From NCBI GenBank assembly GCA_963693305.1, contig OY855906.1:15040661-15104660 (forward strand): a DNA stretch of 64,000 nucleotides. The letters are read 5' to 3'. How positions within the stretch are numbered: position 1 is the first letter of the stretch; each line of letters starts with the position of its first letter. A program made the position numbers and the translations under genes. This DNA comes from Meandrina meandrites. Taxonomy: Eukaryota > Cnidaria > Anthozoa > Scleractinia > Meandrinidae. The notes under the pieces were generated by a model, which had not been told where the DNA came from, ran no database searches, and worked only from the letters and a program-made list of their open reading frames with translations. Of this stretch, positions 35,646 through 46,900 are shown in pieces.

Positions 35646-37281
35646 ACACGCATGATATGAAATCAACAACAGCTTTAAAAATGTAATTCTTTGAAGATGG
35701 TTATTGTTTATTACAAACATATTCACCCTCCGCTTTTACTTACAAAATTAAAGCAAAACTTTTTAAAAAAAATGATATTTACAGCTGTGGTTTGATTTTT
35801 CTCCACAAACTAAGGTCATATCTTCCTTCAGATGTTCTGTCAAAGTTGATTTTTCCCACAGGTTTAATTGCCTACCACTGCGACGTATACGTAGCTCCTT
35901 TAATGCTCCAATTATATGGAAGATTGTAATTAATCTTTGTTTACTTTTACTTCAAACCTTAAATGGTACAATTTATGTATTTAACGTACTAATGCAAATT
36001 AAATTTGTGGATGGGCAAAAGTCACTGATTTCGAAACAATTTTTTAAAGAATGATGAAATTTTGTTAGAAAGTCCCAGTTATGGGCAGACAAAAAACTGC
36101 TGTCACCACTGCCCTCTCCCTCCCCCTCCCAACCCCATGGCATCGGTAATTAAAAATGATTGATGCCAAAGACCTAGCTTTGGGTACATGTAAATGCAAG
36201 ATGGGTTGCAGTACTGTATAATTATATATGTTACAGGTCAAAATTAGCTTTAGGTTAGAACACCCCACTTGCTGTTCTGAACTCCCTCCACCATCCTTAC
36301 CCTCCCCCACCATCTGCTATCCCCCCCCCCCCCCGCCCTTCTCCCCTCCAAATAGCATCATCTTTTTAACCTTTTTTACTAACCTGCCTCTCTCCTCTGC
36401 AGAGGGCTCTTTAAATTTTGCATACGAGGTGGGAAATGGGGGGAGGTTGAAAGTAAGCATGCGGAGGCTGGGAGGATGGGGCCGGGATGGCAGCATGTGG
36501 GGGCACTTCCCACTGTCCCCTGCACTCCACCTATTTTTCATTTTCCATGTTTTTCGCCTTTCCCCCTACACTGAAGGAAGCTCTGTGGAGGAGAAAGCTA
36601 ATCTGCACTTCTAGGATTTGAACTCTCAACCTCCCAGTTTGCTGTCAACCTTATCAACTTTGCCACATAAATAATGTTGGTGAACCACTGTTTTCTATTT
36701 TTTTTAATATATGACTTAAATCCAAATCCAAATCCTAACCCTAATAAAAATCCTAAATTTTACCTAAATTGAAAAAAAAAAAAAATAAGATAAACTATAA
36801 CGTTAAAAAAAATAGCCTGATTTTAAATTTGAGCTGCAACATATATATGCACCATCAAGAACTTCCAATTACAAGGTTCATCTGTGTTTGACTGACAAAC
36901 TTTTGGGTAGACACTGCTTTCAAACATGGAGCACAAGTCAATTGCCCACAAAGTGCTTGATTTCATGCTGTTTCCGCCCACCTTGACTACCTTGCTTTGC
37001 TAGTCACGCGAAGGTCACGCTTGCATGCATATGCCAGTATATATTGAAAGAAGCTGGCCACTAAAAAAGATCGACTGCAAATCACGAACTTTCATTTCTT
37101 GGTTAAAGAAAATCCTTATCATGTTCTTCCAAAAAAAAAACTTGGATTAAAAATTAACTTGAGCAATATTGATACGGTACTGACAAATCAAGATACAGCC
37201 AATTCTTTTTGTGCGACGGTCGAAAGCCAAACACGCATAGGCCAACCAAAACTTCACACAAACCAAGCCATGAACACTTAC
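35646..37281. other. Intergenic, repeats and simple sequence
   Basis: C-rich tracts at 36095-36135 and 36290-36350. A decayed tRNA-like SINE head lies on the minus strand near 36600-36665 (GGCAAAGTTGATAAGGTTGA, GAGAGTTCAAATCCTAG). No supported gene. Confidence 0.5.
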
Positions 37282-37372
37282 GAGCAGTCATTCTGTGCTT
37301 TCTTTGATAGCGTTTCCATAGATCCTGATATTAGCATTCCTACAGCTAACAAAATTTGACTGCAAGTCAGAG
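37282..37372 (-). pseudogene. Orphan exon 1 of an SLC35F6 paralogue
   Basis: On the minus strand an ATG after GGCCAAA opens 32 codons (MAALTCSQILLAVGMLISGS, then METLSKKAQNDC) ending in TC and a GTAAGT donor. This is the same phase and length as exon 1 at 61858-61761, with most residues identical. Flanking sequence is also similar: GAGATCTGGGTACTA upstream and CCAACCAAA-type sequence downstream. I found no partner exons between here and 31 kb. It is downstream of the SLC35F6 gene and cannot serve it as first exon. Either a partial duplicate or the start of a gene whose other exons I did not recognise. Confidence 0.7.
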
Positions 37373-37730
37373 CCGCCATTTTGGCCTTTGCCCAGCTGAT
37401 CTGATCTGCTCAGAGATCTGGGTACTAGTAGCGGACTTGGTTTATTGTAATGACATCTCTGAGCACGAACATGGACAGCTTTAAACACTCAAAACAAGTT
37501 CAGAAATTAAACTCCACAGTACTGTTTCTCTGGTAAAGTTTGTTATTGTTGTTGTGGTGGAGCCAATAAGACATTTTTCAGGTCTTTTATCAACGTGCGA
37601 GTAATGCCGTGATGAAATAAATAAACGGCACGCAATGCATGCAGAAGCGATGACGTTTCACAAGGGGTCTTTAAGAATTTTCAGGAAATTTGACAGAAAA
37701 TTTCAAGAAAGTTAATAAAAATAGCTGACA

Positions 37731-38338
37731 ACTTCTGTGTTGAATGATTGTTCGACAAAAGTTGCGTTATGTTGCAGGGAGATATCTGATACTGACGACA
37801 TATCTTACAAGGTCAAACGCTGTCTTGAAATTGTTGAGCCCTTTTGTTTTAAAAAAAATTAAAGATTTCTGTTTACTAAATCTTATAAAACACATCAAAT
37901 ATAATTAGTCTCTTTCACTTATACTTAGAATTAGTCCTTTCTAACTGCTCGGGAGTATTTTGCTTTAAGTTCTACGCAGTGCTTTCTTGTTGAGTTAAAC
38001 TTGATTTCTTTTCTACTGACGTTTATTCCTGAGCAACTTCTGTGTTGAATGACTGTTTGACAAAAGCTGCGTTATCTTGTAGCGCGACATCCGATACTGA
38101 CGACATACGATACAAGGTCAAACGCTGTCTTGAAAATGTTTAGCCCTTTTCTTTTAAAAAATGTAAAGATTTCTGTTTACTAAATCTAATAAAACACATC
38201 AAATATAATTTGTGTCTTTCGTTTATACATAGAATCGGTCCTTTCTAACTGCCCGGGAGTATTTTGCTTTTAGTTCTACGCCGTGATTTCTTGTTGAGTT
38301 TTACTTGAATTATTTTCTACTGACGTTTATCCCCGAAG
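37731..38338 (+). repeat. 305-bp tandem duplication
   Basis: ACTTCTGTGTTGAATGA starts both units (37731, 38036). Shared blocks include GGTCAAACGCTGTCTTGAAA, AAGATTTCTGTTTACTAAAT and GGGAGTATTTTGCTTT. The units differ at perhaps one base in ten, so the event is old. Confidence 0.9.
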
Positions 38339-38550
38339 TTAGTTCCAAATTCTATTCGGTTCTAGAAAGATCGGTCGATTGCATGCAACAGACAACAGAT
38401 CCCGTCCACTCGCACGACGACAAGAACAAGAACACAAACCATGCACCTAGTTCCCAATGCTCTTCGGTTCAATTCAGGGAGTAATCGCGCTCACACCGTA
38501 ACACCAAAAATTCCATAAATTCCATCGCTTTTCCGCTTTACAGCATTAAC

Positions 38551-38577
38551 CGATGACGTCATTCTATGACGTCATCG
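38551..38577. promoter_or_regulatory. Paired CRE-like dyad
   Basis: CGATGACGTCAT and ATGACGTCATCG form a perfect 12-bp inverted repeat with a TCT spacer. Each half contains the palindromic CRE TGACGTCA. It lies about 1.2 kb upstream of the orphan exon 1 in that exon's direction. Confidence 0.5.
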
Positions 38578-38755
38578 CTTAAAAACTGCGATTAAAATCT
38601 GAGCAGTGAATGCAAGAAGTGTCATTTCCTTTACTGTCATATTATATTACGGCCATAAAAGAAAATTAAAAATTCGCTGAGTAGTCTTTCTGGATAATCG
38701 TAAGAAAAGAGATGGCGGCGGCAACAATACCTTGCGAACAAAACACAACCCATAT

Positions 38756-39115
38756 GGCAGGGGCGGATCCAGGAATTTCTGAAAGGAGGGGGGGGGGGGG
38801 GGGGGGGGGTTGTACGCTATTGTAGTAACCTTTAACGCCAATGGTGTGGAAGGGGAGTTACGGCCCCGTGCCTCTTGCACGAGATCTAGAGCCATGCCCC
38901 TCCCCCAAAAAAATAATGTTTCCGATTTTCCCTCCAACAAAACGCCTTTTGCGGCATTCCCGAGACTTCAAAAGAGTTATGAAGGCATGATATAAAATCT
39001 GGAATTTATCTTATTCATATTATTTCTTATTTTTAGGAAGAATCAAACAAAATAACAAAAAACAAATGCTGCTCAAAGGGGGGGGCTGCAACCCCTCCCC
39101 TGGATCCGCCTGTGT
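38756..39115. mobile_element. MITE with GGGGCGGATCCAGG termini
   Basis: CAGGGGCGGATCCAGGAA then a G run on the left; the right is GGGGGGGCTGC, then CCTGGATCCGCCTGTG. GGGGCGGATCCAGG-type termini recur in many animal DNA transposons (remembered, not checked). Confidence 0.65.
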
Positions 39116-39292
39116 ATGGTACACAGAAAGCCATGCATTTGCGAATTTCTTCCCCGTACTAACAACATTGTTCTCCTGAGTTGCAAGGTTTTAGGGCTTT
39201 TCTGTACGCTTTCATGAGCGTTTTTACGGTTTTCGTGCGTTAAGCATTATCGGTAAATGTACCAGTCCCATCCTTTTGCGTACGGTGGATTG

Positions 39293-39410
39293 CAATAGAC
39301 CATTTGCCTCACTTTCAAAACGAGTCTTCGTTCGAACCCATACAAATGAAGACTTTGATTTGCATGAATGGTTTCGCACGTAGATTCGTTTTGAAACATA
39401 GGCAAAGGAT
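39293..39410. mobile_element. Short MITE
   Basis: TTTGCCTCACTTTCAAAACG on the left is mirrored by CGTTTTGAAACATAGGCAAA. About 120 bp with no coding content. Confidence 0.6.
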
Positions 39411-41079
39411 ATTATAAGCCAAGTATGTTTTTGTTGTTTTCGGCTTCGCTATCGTTATCTCCGAAGTGTTTTTATTGGATGGATCTCAGAGAGCGTTTTC
39501 TAGTTGAATACATTATAGTTTTGGCTTCAAATTAGCTAACAAAATTAATATGCAGTCAGCGTCCCACTACACCATCTCCTGTTACCATGGTTACATGAGA
39601 TAAAAAAGGGAAAATTGTTACATTACCGGATTGACAAGTTGCATTTGCACAATTGGGAGCCCTTTGATTATCAGAATGAGATAATCTTTATTATGTTTAT
39701 TAGTGAAATGGACGCACTAAAAATGATCGCTGGAGCTCATTTATTAAAAAAAGAAACCATCAAACTATTATTAGTAAACAAGTGATATTCATTGTTTATT
39801 AGTAGCATAATACGTGAATAATAATTTGCCATTTTTAGCTAAGAAAAATTAACCTACTGATGGCCTAATCAATTATTCTTCCCTACTTTTCTTTATAATG
39901 TAGATAAATTTCTAATTTAAAAATTATTTTATTCAGTGGCAATTCAATAAATAGCTATCATCTTGTAATGTTCCTGTAACAGGAAGAAAACTAATATTTA
40001 ATATTTACGAATATAGCAACATTTAAAAGTTAAATTTCCTAGAAAAATTCATGACCCAAAGTATAAACGTATTAGAAACTCATTCCAAACATTGTCACAT
40101 AACCTTCTGCGAGCCTAGCAAAAACTATGCATATATATATTATACATATTGTACAATGCAGATAAATAGGTTTCAAAGAAAAAACTCAAATGTAGCGTTC
40201 AAGTGATTTTTTGTTTGCTTAAAAAATTATTATTACTCAATTGCTCTTGCCTTCAAGATTGTAAATGTAAATAATAACAAAGACAGTGATGATGACGACG
40301 ACGACGATGATGATGATAATGATAAAAGACCAAAAAAAAAAAAAAAACAAGGAAATAAACCAAAACAAAATAATGACTGATAAACACAAAGAAGGCAGAA
40401 AAATAACGGGAAGATAGCACATTAACAGTAACCTTAGGTATCAGGGTAAACATAGAGAATCGTTTAACAATTTTTATACTAATAAGTTATAATTCTTTAT
40501 TCGTTTCTGCAAGAAAATGTGGCCTTTCATGCCAATAACCTGTTAGCCTGCGAACGCAGACGTATTTCCGCCTGTCGCTTGTCTCCGCACCTGTCTTCTT
40601 CTCTTAACAAAATGCGGCATGAACTGTAAAAAGTAATCACGTTAGGGATAAAAAGGTAAAACAAGAAGAAAAAACTACACTAAAAAGAAAGATAAAATGA
40701 ATTTACATAAAAAAGCACGGAGCCTATCGTGGAAAGCTACTTCTGCGCGCCTTCCAACTTCCAGGTCTAAATATTCGTGAAACGTATTTATAACAAACAA
40801 ATTTGGCTGAGGATAAAAGGGTAAAAACAAGAAGGTGAAAATGACAACAAGAAAGCATTTACAACAGCATAAAGCTCGCTTGAAGAGCTGCATCGACAGC
40901 TTGCTACCCTCTATGTCTAACTATTTATAGAATATTTGCTTTACATTTTAACGAAATCAGTAACACAAATTATTTAGCGAACAAGCAAGCAAAGCGGACA
41001 CATAGCTGGAGAAAAATCTATTGGAAATACGATGTAGAGTTGCGACAATCCAGTAACGAACATTGGTCTAAAATCGATA

Positions 41080-41375
41080 CACGTGATTAAACAACACTAG
41101 CGTTGTCTTGATTGGTTCAAAACGAACACGTGATTAAACAACACCAGTGTACGGTCCTGATTGGTCCAAAATCGAACACGTGGTTAAACAACACCAGTGT
41201 ACGGTCTTGATTGGTCCAAAATCGATACACGTGGTTAAACCAACACCAGTGTAAGGTCCTGATTGGTCCAAAATCGATACACGTGATTAAACAACACCAG
41301 TGTAAGGGCCTGATTGGTCCAAAATCGAACACGTGATTAAACAACACCAGTGTACGGTCCTGATTGGTCACGTCC
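41080..41375 (+). repeat. ~50-bp minisatellite with CACGTG and ATTGG (copy 1)
   Basis: About six units of CACGTGATTAAACAACACCA, GTGTACGGTCCTGATTGGTC, CAAAATCGA(TA). Each has an E-box CACGTG and an inverted CCAAT box. Confidence 0.95.
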
Positions 41376-41441
41376 CCTGAGTAACGGTTCATTCTCTCCT
41401 GAGCCCGGGCTGTCATTTTCTGGTTCGTCATCGGCTTGAAC
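41337..41441 (-). pseudogene. Duplicated last coding exon of the SLC35F6-like gene
   Basis: This is the same 105-nt terminal exon (acceptor TACAG, then 34 codons and TAA) as at 43635-43531, carried in the distal copy of the 2195-bp tandem duplication. It lies downstream of the proximal copy in the sense of transcription. If spliced, it would encode the same C-terminus with a different downstream 3' UTR. It has no exon 14 of its own, so it is either a silent duplicate or an alternative terminal exon. Confidence 0.8.
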
Positions 41442-41725
41442 CTGTACAAAAATGACAATAATTTACCAGACGTTAAAAGCTGCACTCGAACTTGAAAGAG
41501 TAGACAAGAAACCCAAGAGGTATAACTCTTAACAAAACGATTTCTAGTCACCAACGTGTCGATATAATGCCTGTTGTTGATCTGGAACAAACCGCGACAT
41601 TCAGCAGAACAGGATACAGTTATAAGATTTTTCTTGCCCTCTTTTATAAGTGATTTTCACCTCCAATTTTAATTTACAGTTTTTAGAGTTTATTGAAAGT
41701 ATCCAATGAAAAATTAGCTAACAAA

Positions 41726-43906
41726 ATTAGCTAACAAAATTAATATGCAGTCAGCGTCCCACTACACCATCTCCTGTTACCATGGTTACATGAGATAAAA
41801 AAGGGAAAATTGTTACATTACCGGATTGACAAGTTGCATTTGCACAATTGGGAGCCCTTTGATTATCAGAATGAGATAATCTTTATTATGTTTATTAGTG
41901 AAATGGACGCACTAAAAATGATCGCTGGAGCTCATTTATTAAAAAAAGAAACCATCAAACTATTATTAGTAAACAAGTGATATTCATTGTTTATTAGTAG
42001 CATAATACGTGAATAATAATTTGCCATTTTTAGCTAAGAAAAATTAACCTACTGATGGCCTAATCAATTATTCTTCCCTACTTTTCTTTATAATGTAGAT
42101 AAATTTCTAATTTAAAAATTATTTTATTCAGTGGCAATTCAATAAATAGCTATCATCTTGTAATGTTCCTGTAACAGGAAGAAAACTAATATTTAATATT
42201 TACGAATATAGCAACATTTAAAAGTTAAATTTCCTAGAAAAATTCATGACCCAAAGTATAAACGTATTAGAAACTCATTCCAAACATTGTCACATAACCT
42301 TCTGCGAGCCTAGCAAAAACTATGCATATATATATTATATATATTGTACAATGCAGATAAATAGGTTTCAAAGAAAAAACTCAAATGTAGCGTTCAAGTG
42401 ATTTTTTGTTTGCTTAAAAAATTATTATTACTCAATTGCTCTTGCCTTCAAGATTGTAAATGTAAATAATAACAAAGACAGTGATGATGACGACGACGAC
42501 GATGATGATGATAATGATAAAAGACCAAAAAAAAAAAAAAACAAGGAAATAAACCAAAACAAAATAATGACTGATAAACACAAAGAAGGCAGAAAAATAA
42601 CGGGAAGATAGCACATTAACAGTAACCTTAGGTATCAGGGTAAACATAGAGAATCGTTTAACAATTTTTATACAAATAAGTTATAATTCTTCATTCGTTT
42701 CTGCAAGAAAATGTGGCCTTTCATGCCAATAACCTGTTAGCCTGCGAACGCAGACGTATTTCCGCCTGTCGCTTGTCTCCGCACCTGTCTTCTTCTCTTA
42801 ACAAAATGCGGCATGAACTGTAAAAAGTAATCACGTTAGGGATAAAAAGGTAAAACAAGAAGAAAAAACTACACTAAAAAGAAAGATAAAATGAATTTAC
42901 ATAAAAAAGCACGGAGCCTATCGTGGAAAGCTACTTCTGCGCGCCTTCCAACTTCCAGGTCTAAATATTCGTGAAACGTATTTATAACAAACAAATTTGG
43001 CTGAGGATAAAAGGGTAAAAACAAGAAGGTGAAAATGACAACAAGAAAGCATTTACAACAGCATAAAGCTCGCTTGAAGAGCTGCATCGACAGCTTGCTA
43101 CCCTCTATGTCTAACTATTTATAGAATATTTGCTTTACATTTTAACGAAATCAGTAACACAAATTATTTAGCGAACAAGCAAGCAAAGCGGACACATAGC
43201 TGGAGAAAAATCTATTGGAAATACGATGTAGAGTTGCGACAATCCAGTAACGAACATTGGTCTAAAATCGATACACGTGATTAAACAACACTAGCGTTGT
43301 CTTGATTGGTTCAAAACGAACACGTGATTAAACAACACCAGTGTACGGTCCTGATTGGTCCAAAATCGAACACGTGGTTAAACAACACCAGTGTACGGTC
43401 TTGATTGGTCCAAAATCGATACACGTGGTTAAACCAACACCAGTGTAAGGTCCTGATTGGTCCAAAATCGATACACGTGATTAAACAACACCAGTGTAAG
43501 GGCCTGATTGGTCCAAAATCGAACACGTGATTAAACAACACCAGTGTACGGTCCTGATTGGTCACGTCCCCTGAGTAACGGTTCATTCTCTCCTGAGCCC
43601 GGGCTGTCATTTTCTGGTTCGTCATCGGCTTGAACCTGTACAAAAATGACAATAATTTACCAGACGTTAAGAGCTGCACTCGAACTTGAAAGAGTAGACA
43701 AGAAACCCAAGAGGTATAACTCTTAACAAAACGATTTCTAGTCACCAACGTGTCGATATAATGCCTGTTGTTGATCTGGAACAAACCGCGACATTCAGCA
43801 GAACAGGATACAGTTATAAGATTTTTCTTGCCCTCTTTTATAAGTGATTTTCACCTCCAATTTTAATTTACAGTTTTTAGAGTTTATTGAAAGTATCCAA
43901 TGAAAA
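41726..43906 (+). repeat. 2195-bp tandem duplication, copy 2
   Basis: Proximal copy with respect to the SLC35F6-like gene. It supplies the last exon that directly follows exon 14. The junction has a short extra direct repeat ATTAGCTAACAAA. Confidence 0.97.
43274..43569 (+). repeat. ~50-bp minisatellite with CACGTG and ATTGG (copy 2)
   Basis: Same array as at 41080-41375. Its proximal unit on the minus strand encodes the last 13 or so residues (RDQSGPYTGVV) and stop of the SLC35F6-like protein; further units form the 3' flank. Confidence 0.95.
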
Positions 43907-46900
43907 TTTAAATGCTACAGGGCAGTATAGTCATGGATTAGCTTAGTCCTGGTTTAGTTTAGATTTCAATGTTACCTGCTGTGGTGGATCAGGCTTCGGC
44001 ATCAATGGTGGAATTATTAAAAGTTCATTGTAAAGAGCAGTGCCAAGCAAAAGGAAAAGGAATCCATCAACTGAAGAAAATAAAAATCGACTCAGCAAAT
44101 GAAATTTTAAGGCATTAAATAACTTGAAAAAGGAATTATTACAGTATAATATAAAAGTTAAAATGTACACACGATGATTAAAGAGAAATCGAAACCGAAT
44201 GTTTAGTTCCTCCTTAAAAAATCTCATCTAACAAAATAAAATGTGCGAACACTTTCAAGTTGAACAAGTTTTGACTTCCTTACCTTCCGTCTTCTTTTAT
44301 AAAAAACCTTTCAGTTACTCGTTGAATTGAACTGTGTTTCCGATTTCTAACATCATCGAATCTAGACTATGTCAAAAACCACAGAGAAAGACAAATTCTT
44401 ACCTTGAAATATGCCATATTTACTGTCCCAAGCTTCACCAAAACCCTATCAACACAGACACATGTCAAATAGAACATTACGACAAAACAAAAACACCATC
44501 GTAATGCCAAACTTAAGAATAAGGAGTGTGTTATTTTCCCAGTTTCCTTCTGCATTACGCAGACTGGTCACAGTGTCCCTAAAATGACACTATGTACTGT
44601 TTTGTGGACAGAAAATAAAGAAAAGTATAAACTTTGGGACACTGTCCTATTTATGAATGGAAACAATCGATATGAGAGCAATAATCATCGTTTCGACACA
44701 AATATTGATTTTATTGAACTTTTTTCATCAAACATCAATTTAAAATTGTTTGTTGTTTATTTATAAAAAAAAGATTATGTTATTTAGTTACGATTCCATC
44801 CTTGAATAGCGTTTGAAGATTAAAAAAAAAGTCATATGAAATAAAGAGTTCAACAGAAATACCTCATGAAAGACGTAGTATACAAAAAGGTCGACAGCCC
44901 ACACAACAATAGTCCTGCATGCATCTATTAATGTTCTGTGGACCGCTGAAAATGAAATACCAACATATTTACTGTAATACAAAGTATAAAAGCATGATAA
45001 TCGTGTATTATAAAATATTCGAGAAATTGCGCGCGCTGTGATTGGTCAGTTCGAGTTCATTATTTACCTACTAGAAGATGGTTTTCCATGTTCTATAAGA
45101 AAATAATGCACGCTTGAGATCTAGAAAAGCTGCTGCTGCTTTTCTAGACCTCAAAAGTGCATTATTTTCTTATAGGACATAGGAAAACCATCTTCTAGTG
45201 GGTTTAGAATATAGCATAGAAATGCAAATAATTAAAAAAAAAACCACACTTTTGCGCGCGCGTGCTGATCTGAATGAACAAACGCTACGCCAAGAAACCT
45301 GACGACAGCAATCAAATCCATTTTAATGCTGTTCTGCAGTCGAAAGTGAATATTTCTATATCGCTGTACTTACCTTGAAAAACCTTTGCAGCCCGTTTTG
45401 TGTTTGCTTTTGTGCTCTTAGAGTACGATTCCGTAACAATTTTGTTTAAATCAGTGTCTTGCAAGTTTGCAAAGCGGCCGCCTTCCTGGCACTCACTGCT
45501 CAACAACTCGTCCACGTCTTCATCTTCCCAGTCACCGAAACGTAATTCAGGTAAACTGTTTTTAGCGGCCATAATTAAGGAAATAAAATGACAACTTTAA
45601 AAGATTGTTGCCGCCATGTTTTTGAATTCGTAACGCAGCAAAAGTTGCATCTGGGGTACCGGGCTTCTACAGTTTTCAGCTATGTTCTATAAAAAAATAA
45701 TGCCCGCTAGAATTCCATTGCGTGCATACAGCGGCTATATTCTAAAGTTCCATAAAGCACACGGTCTACGTCACTGCGTGCTTTATCGAGTTATGCACGC
45801 GGCTTACGTCACGAGTTTCAGCACGCGCTATTTCCTTAACATTTTATAAAAGGAATAAAAAACTTCATCCTAATGCATTGCTGAGTTATATAAGCACTTT
45901 GGAATTTTTAAGAACACTCGAGAAGTGCGAGAAGCAGTTCTCTCGTGTTCTTAAAAATCCCAGTGTGCTTATATAACTCAGCAATGCACTCGGATAAGTT
46001 TTTGATTTCTTTAATACTAAAAACAACGTGACTAAAGCAACTCTCCTCCTAGATTCCTCGATTCTTTTTTTAACTTCTTTCATATCCCAAGACCAAACGC
46101 ATGGGCCGAGCTGGCTAAAATCAGATGTTTTTTTGCAAGATTGAGCCGGATACTGAATTGTCTCATTATTCAACAAGTTGTCGATGAAATGCATTTTACA
46201 GTTAGATACACTTTTGTTTTGTGGTGTGTGGAAGACTTTGAACGAATATTGGAAAACCTCAGCTCTGTATCGCAATGTACGAATGACAAGCAACAAAGAC
46301 TCATTCCCTCGATATGAATGTAAGGGCATCATGACAAACTGTTGAACAGAAGACGCTTTTTGAATTTGGCTACGATGACAACAAAACCAAAATACAAAAA
46401 CAATTCAATTAAATTAGTGACTTAAAGAACCAACACAACTTTGCATTAGAATTGAAATATAATCATTTGGTATTTTGTAGAAAGATAATTTAATAGAAAG
46501 ATACAATAGCATTACTTACCTGTTAAAGACTTTGTGACTGAGAGTCCAAAGAAATTGTAAAACGAAATTGAACAGATATACAAAACTGCAAATCAAGAGG
46601 TTAAAATATTAAAAGCCTGTCAATGACATTTTGGGCTAAGAAAAATTTAATAATAATTTATACTCGATAAATCAATCAATAACTTTATTAATGTGTCGAA
46701 GCAGTCTAGCCGAGGGTCGAAACCCTCTACTAAAAGGGGACACATAAAATTAATAAAATAAATTATAACAGTTAAAAACCTAAATTTGATATTTATAATA
46801 AAAAGAGACTAAAATTTAACTACATTATTTACAATAATTCTAACAATTCTAAAATAAGTTATTCGTAAGTAGATTACGTGCTACATAAAACACAGCTCTT

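Larger units (their letters stand above)
39531..41725 (+). repeat. 2195-bp tandem duplication, copy 1
   Basis: Starts ATTAGCTAACAAAATTAATA and ends near TATCCAATGAAAAA. It contains a copy of the SLC35F6-like last exon and the minisatellite. Only a handful of differences from copy 2 were seen, for example TATACATATT against TATATATATT and GTTAAAAGCT against GTTAAGAGCT. Confidence 0.97.

Noticed and set aside
40253..40453. Leu/Phe and His/Arg-rich frames here and at 42432-42647
   Set aside because: They derive from a GAC/GAT microsatellite and an A run, duplicated with the tandem block.
43311..43784. 157-codon minus-strand frames here and at 41117-41590
   Set aside because: They overlap the true last exon of the SLC35F6-like gene in another frame and are mostly minisatellite translation.
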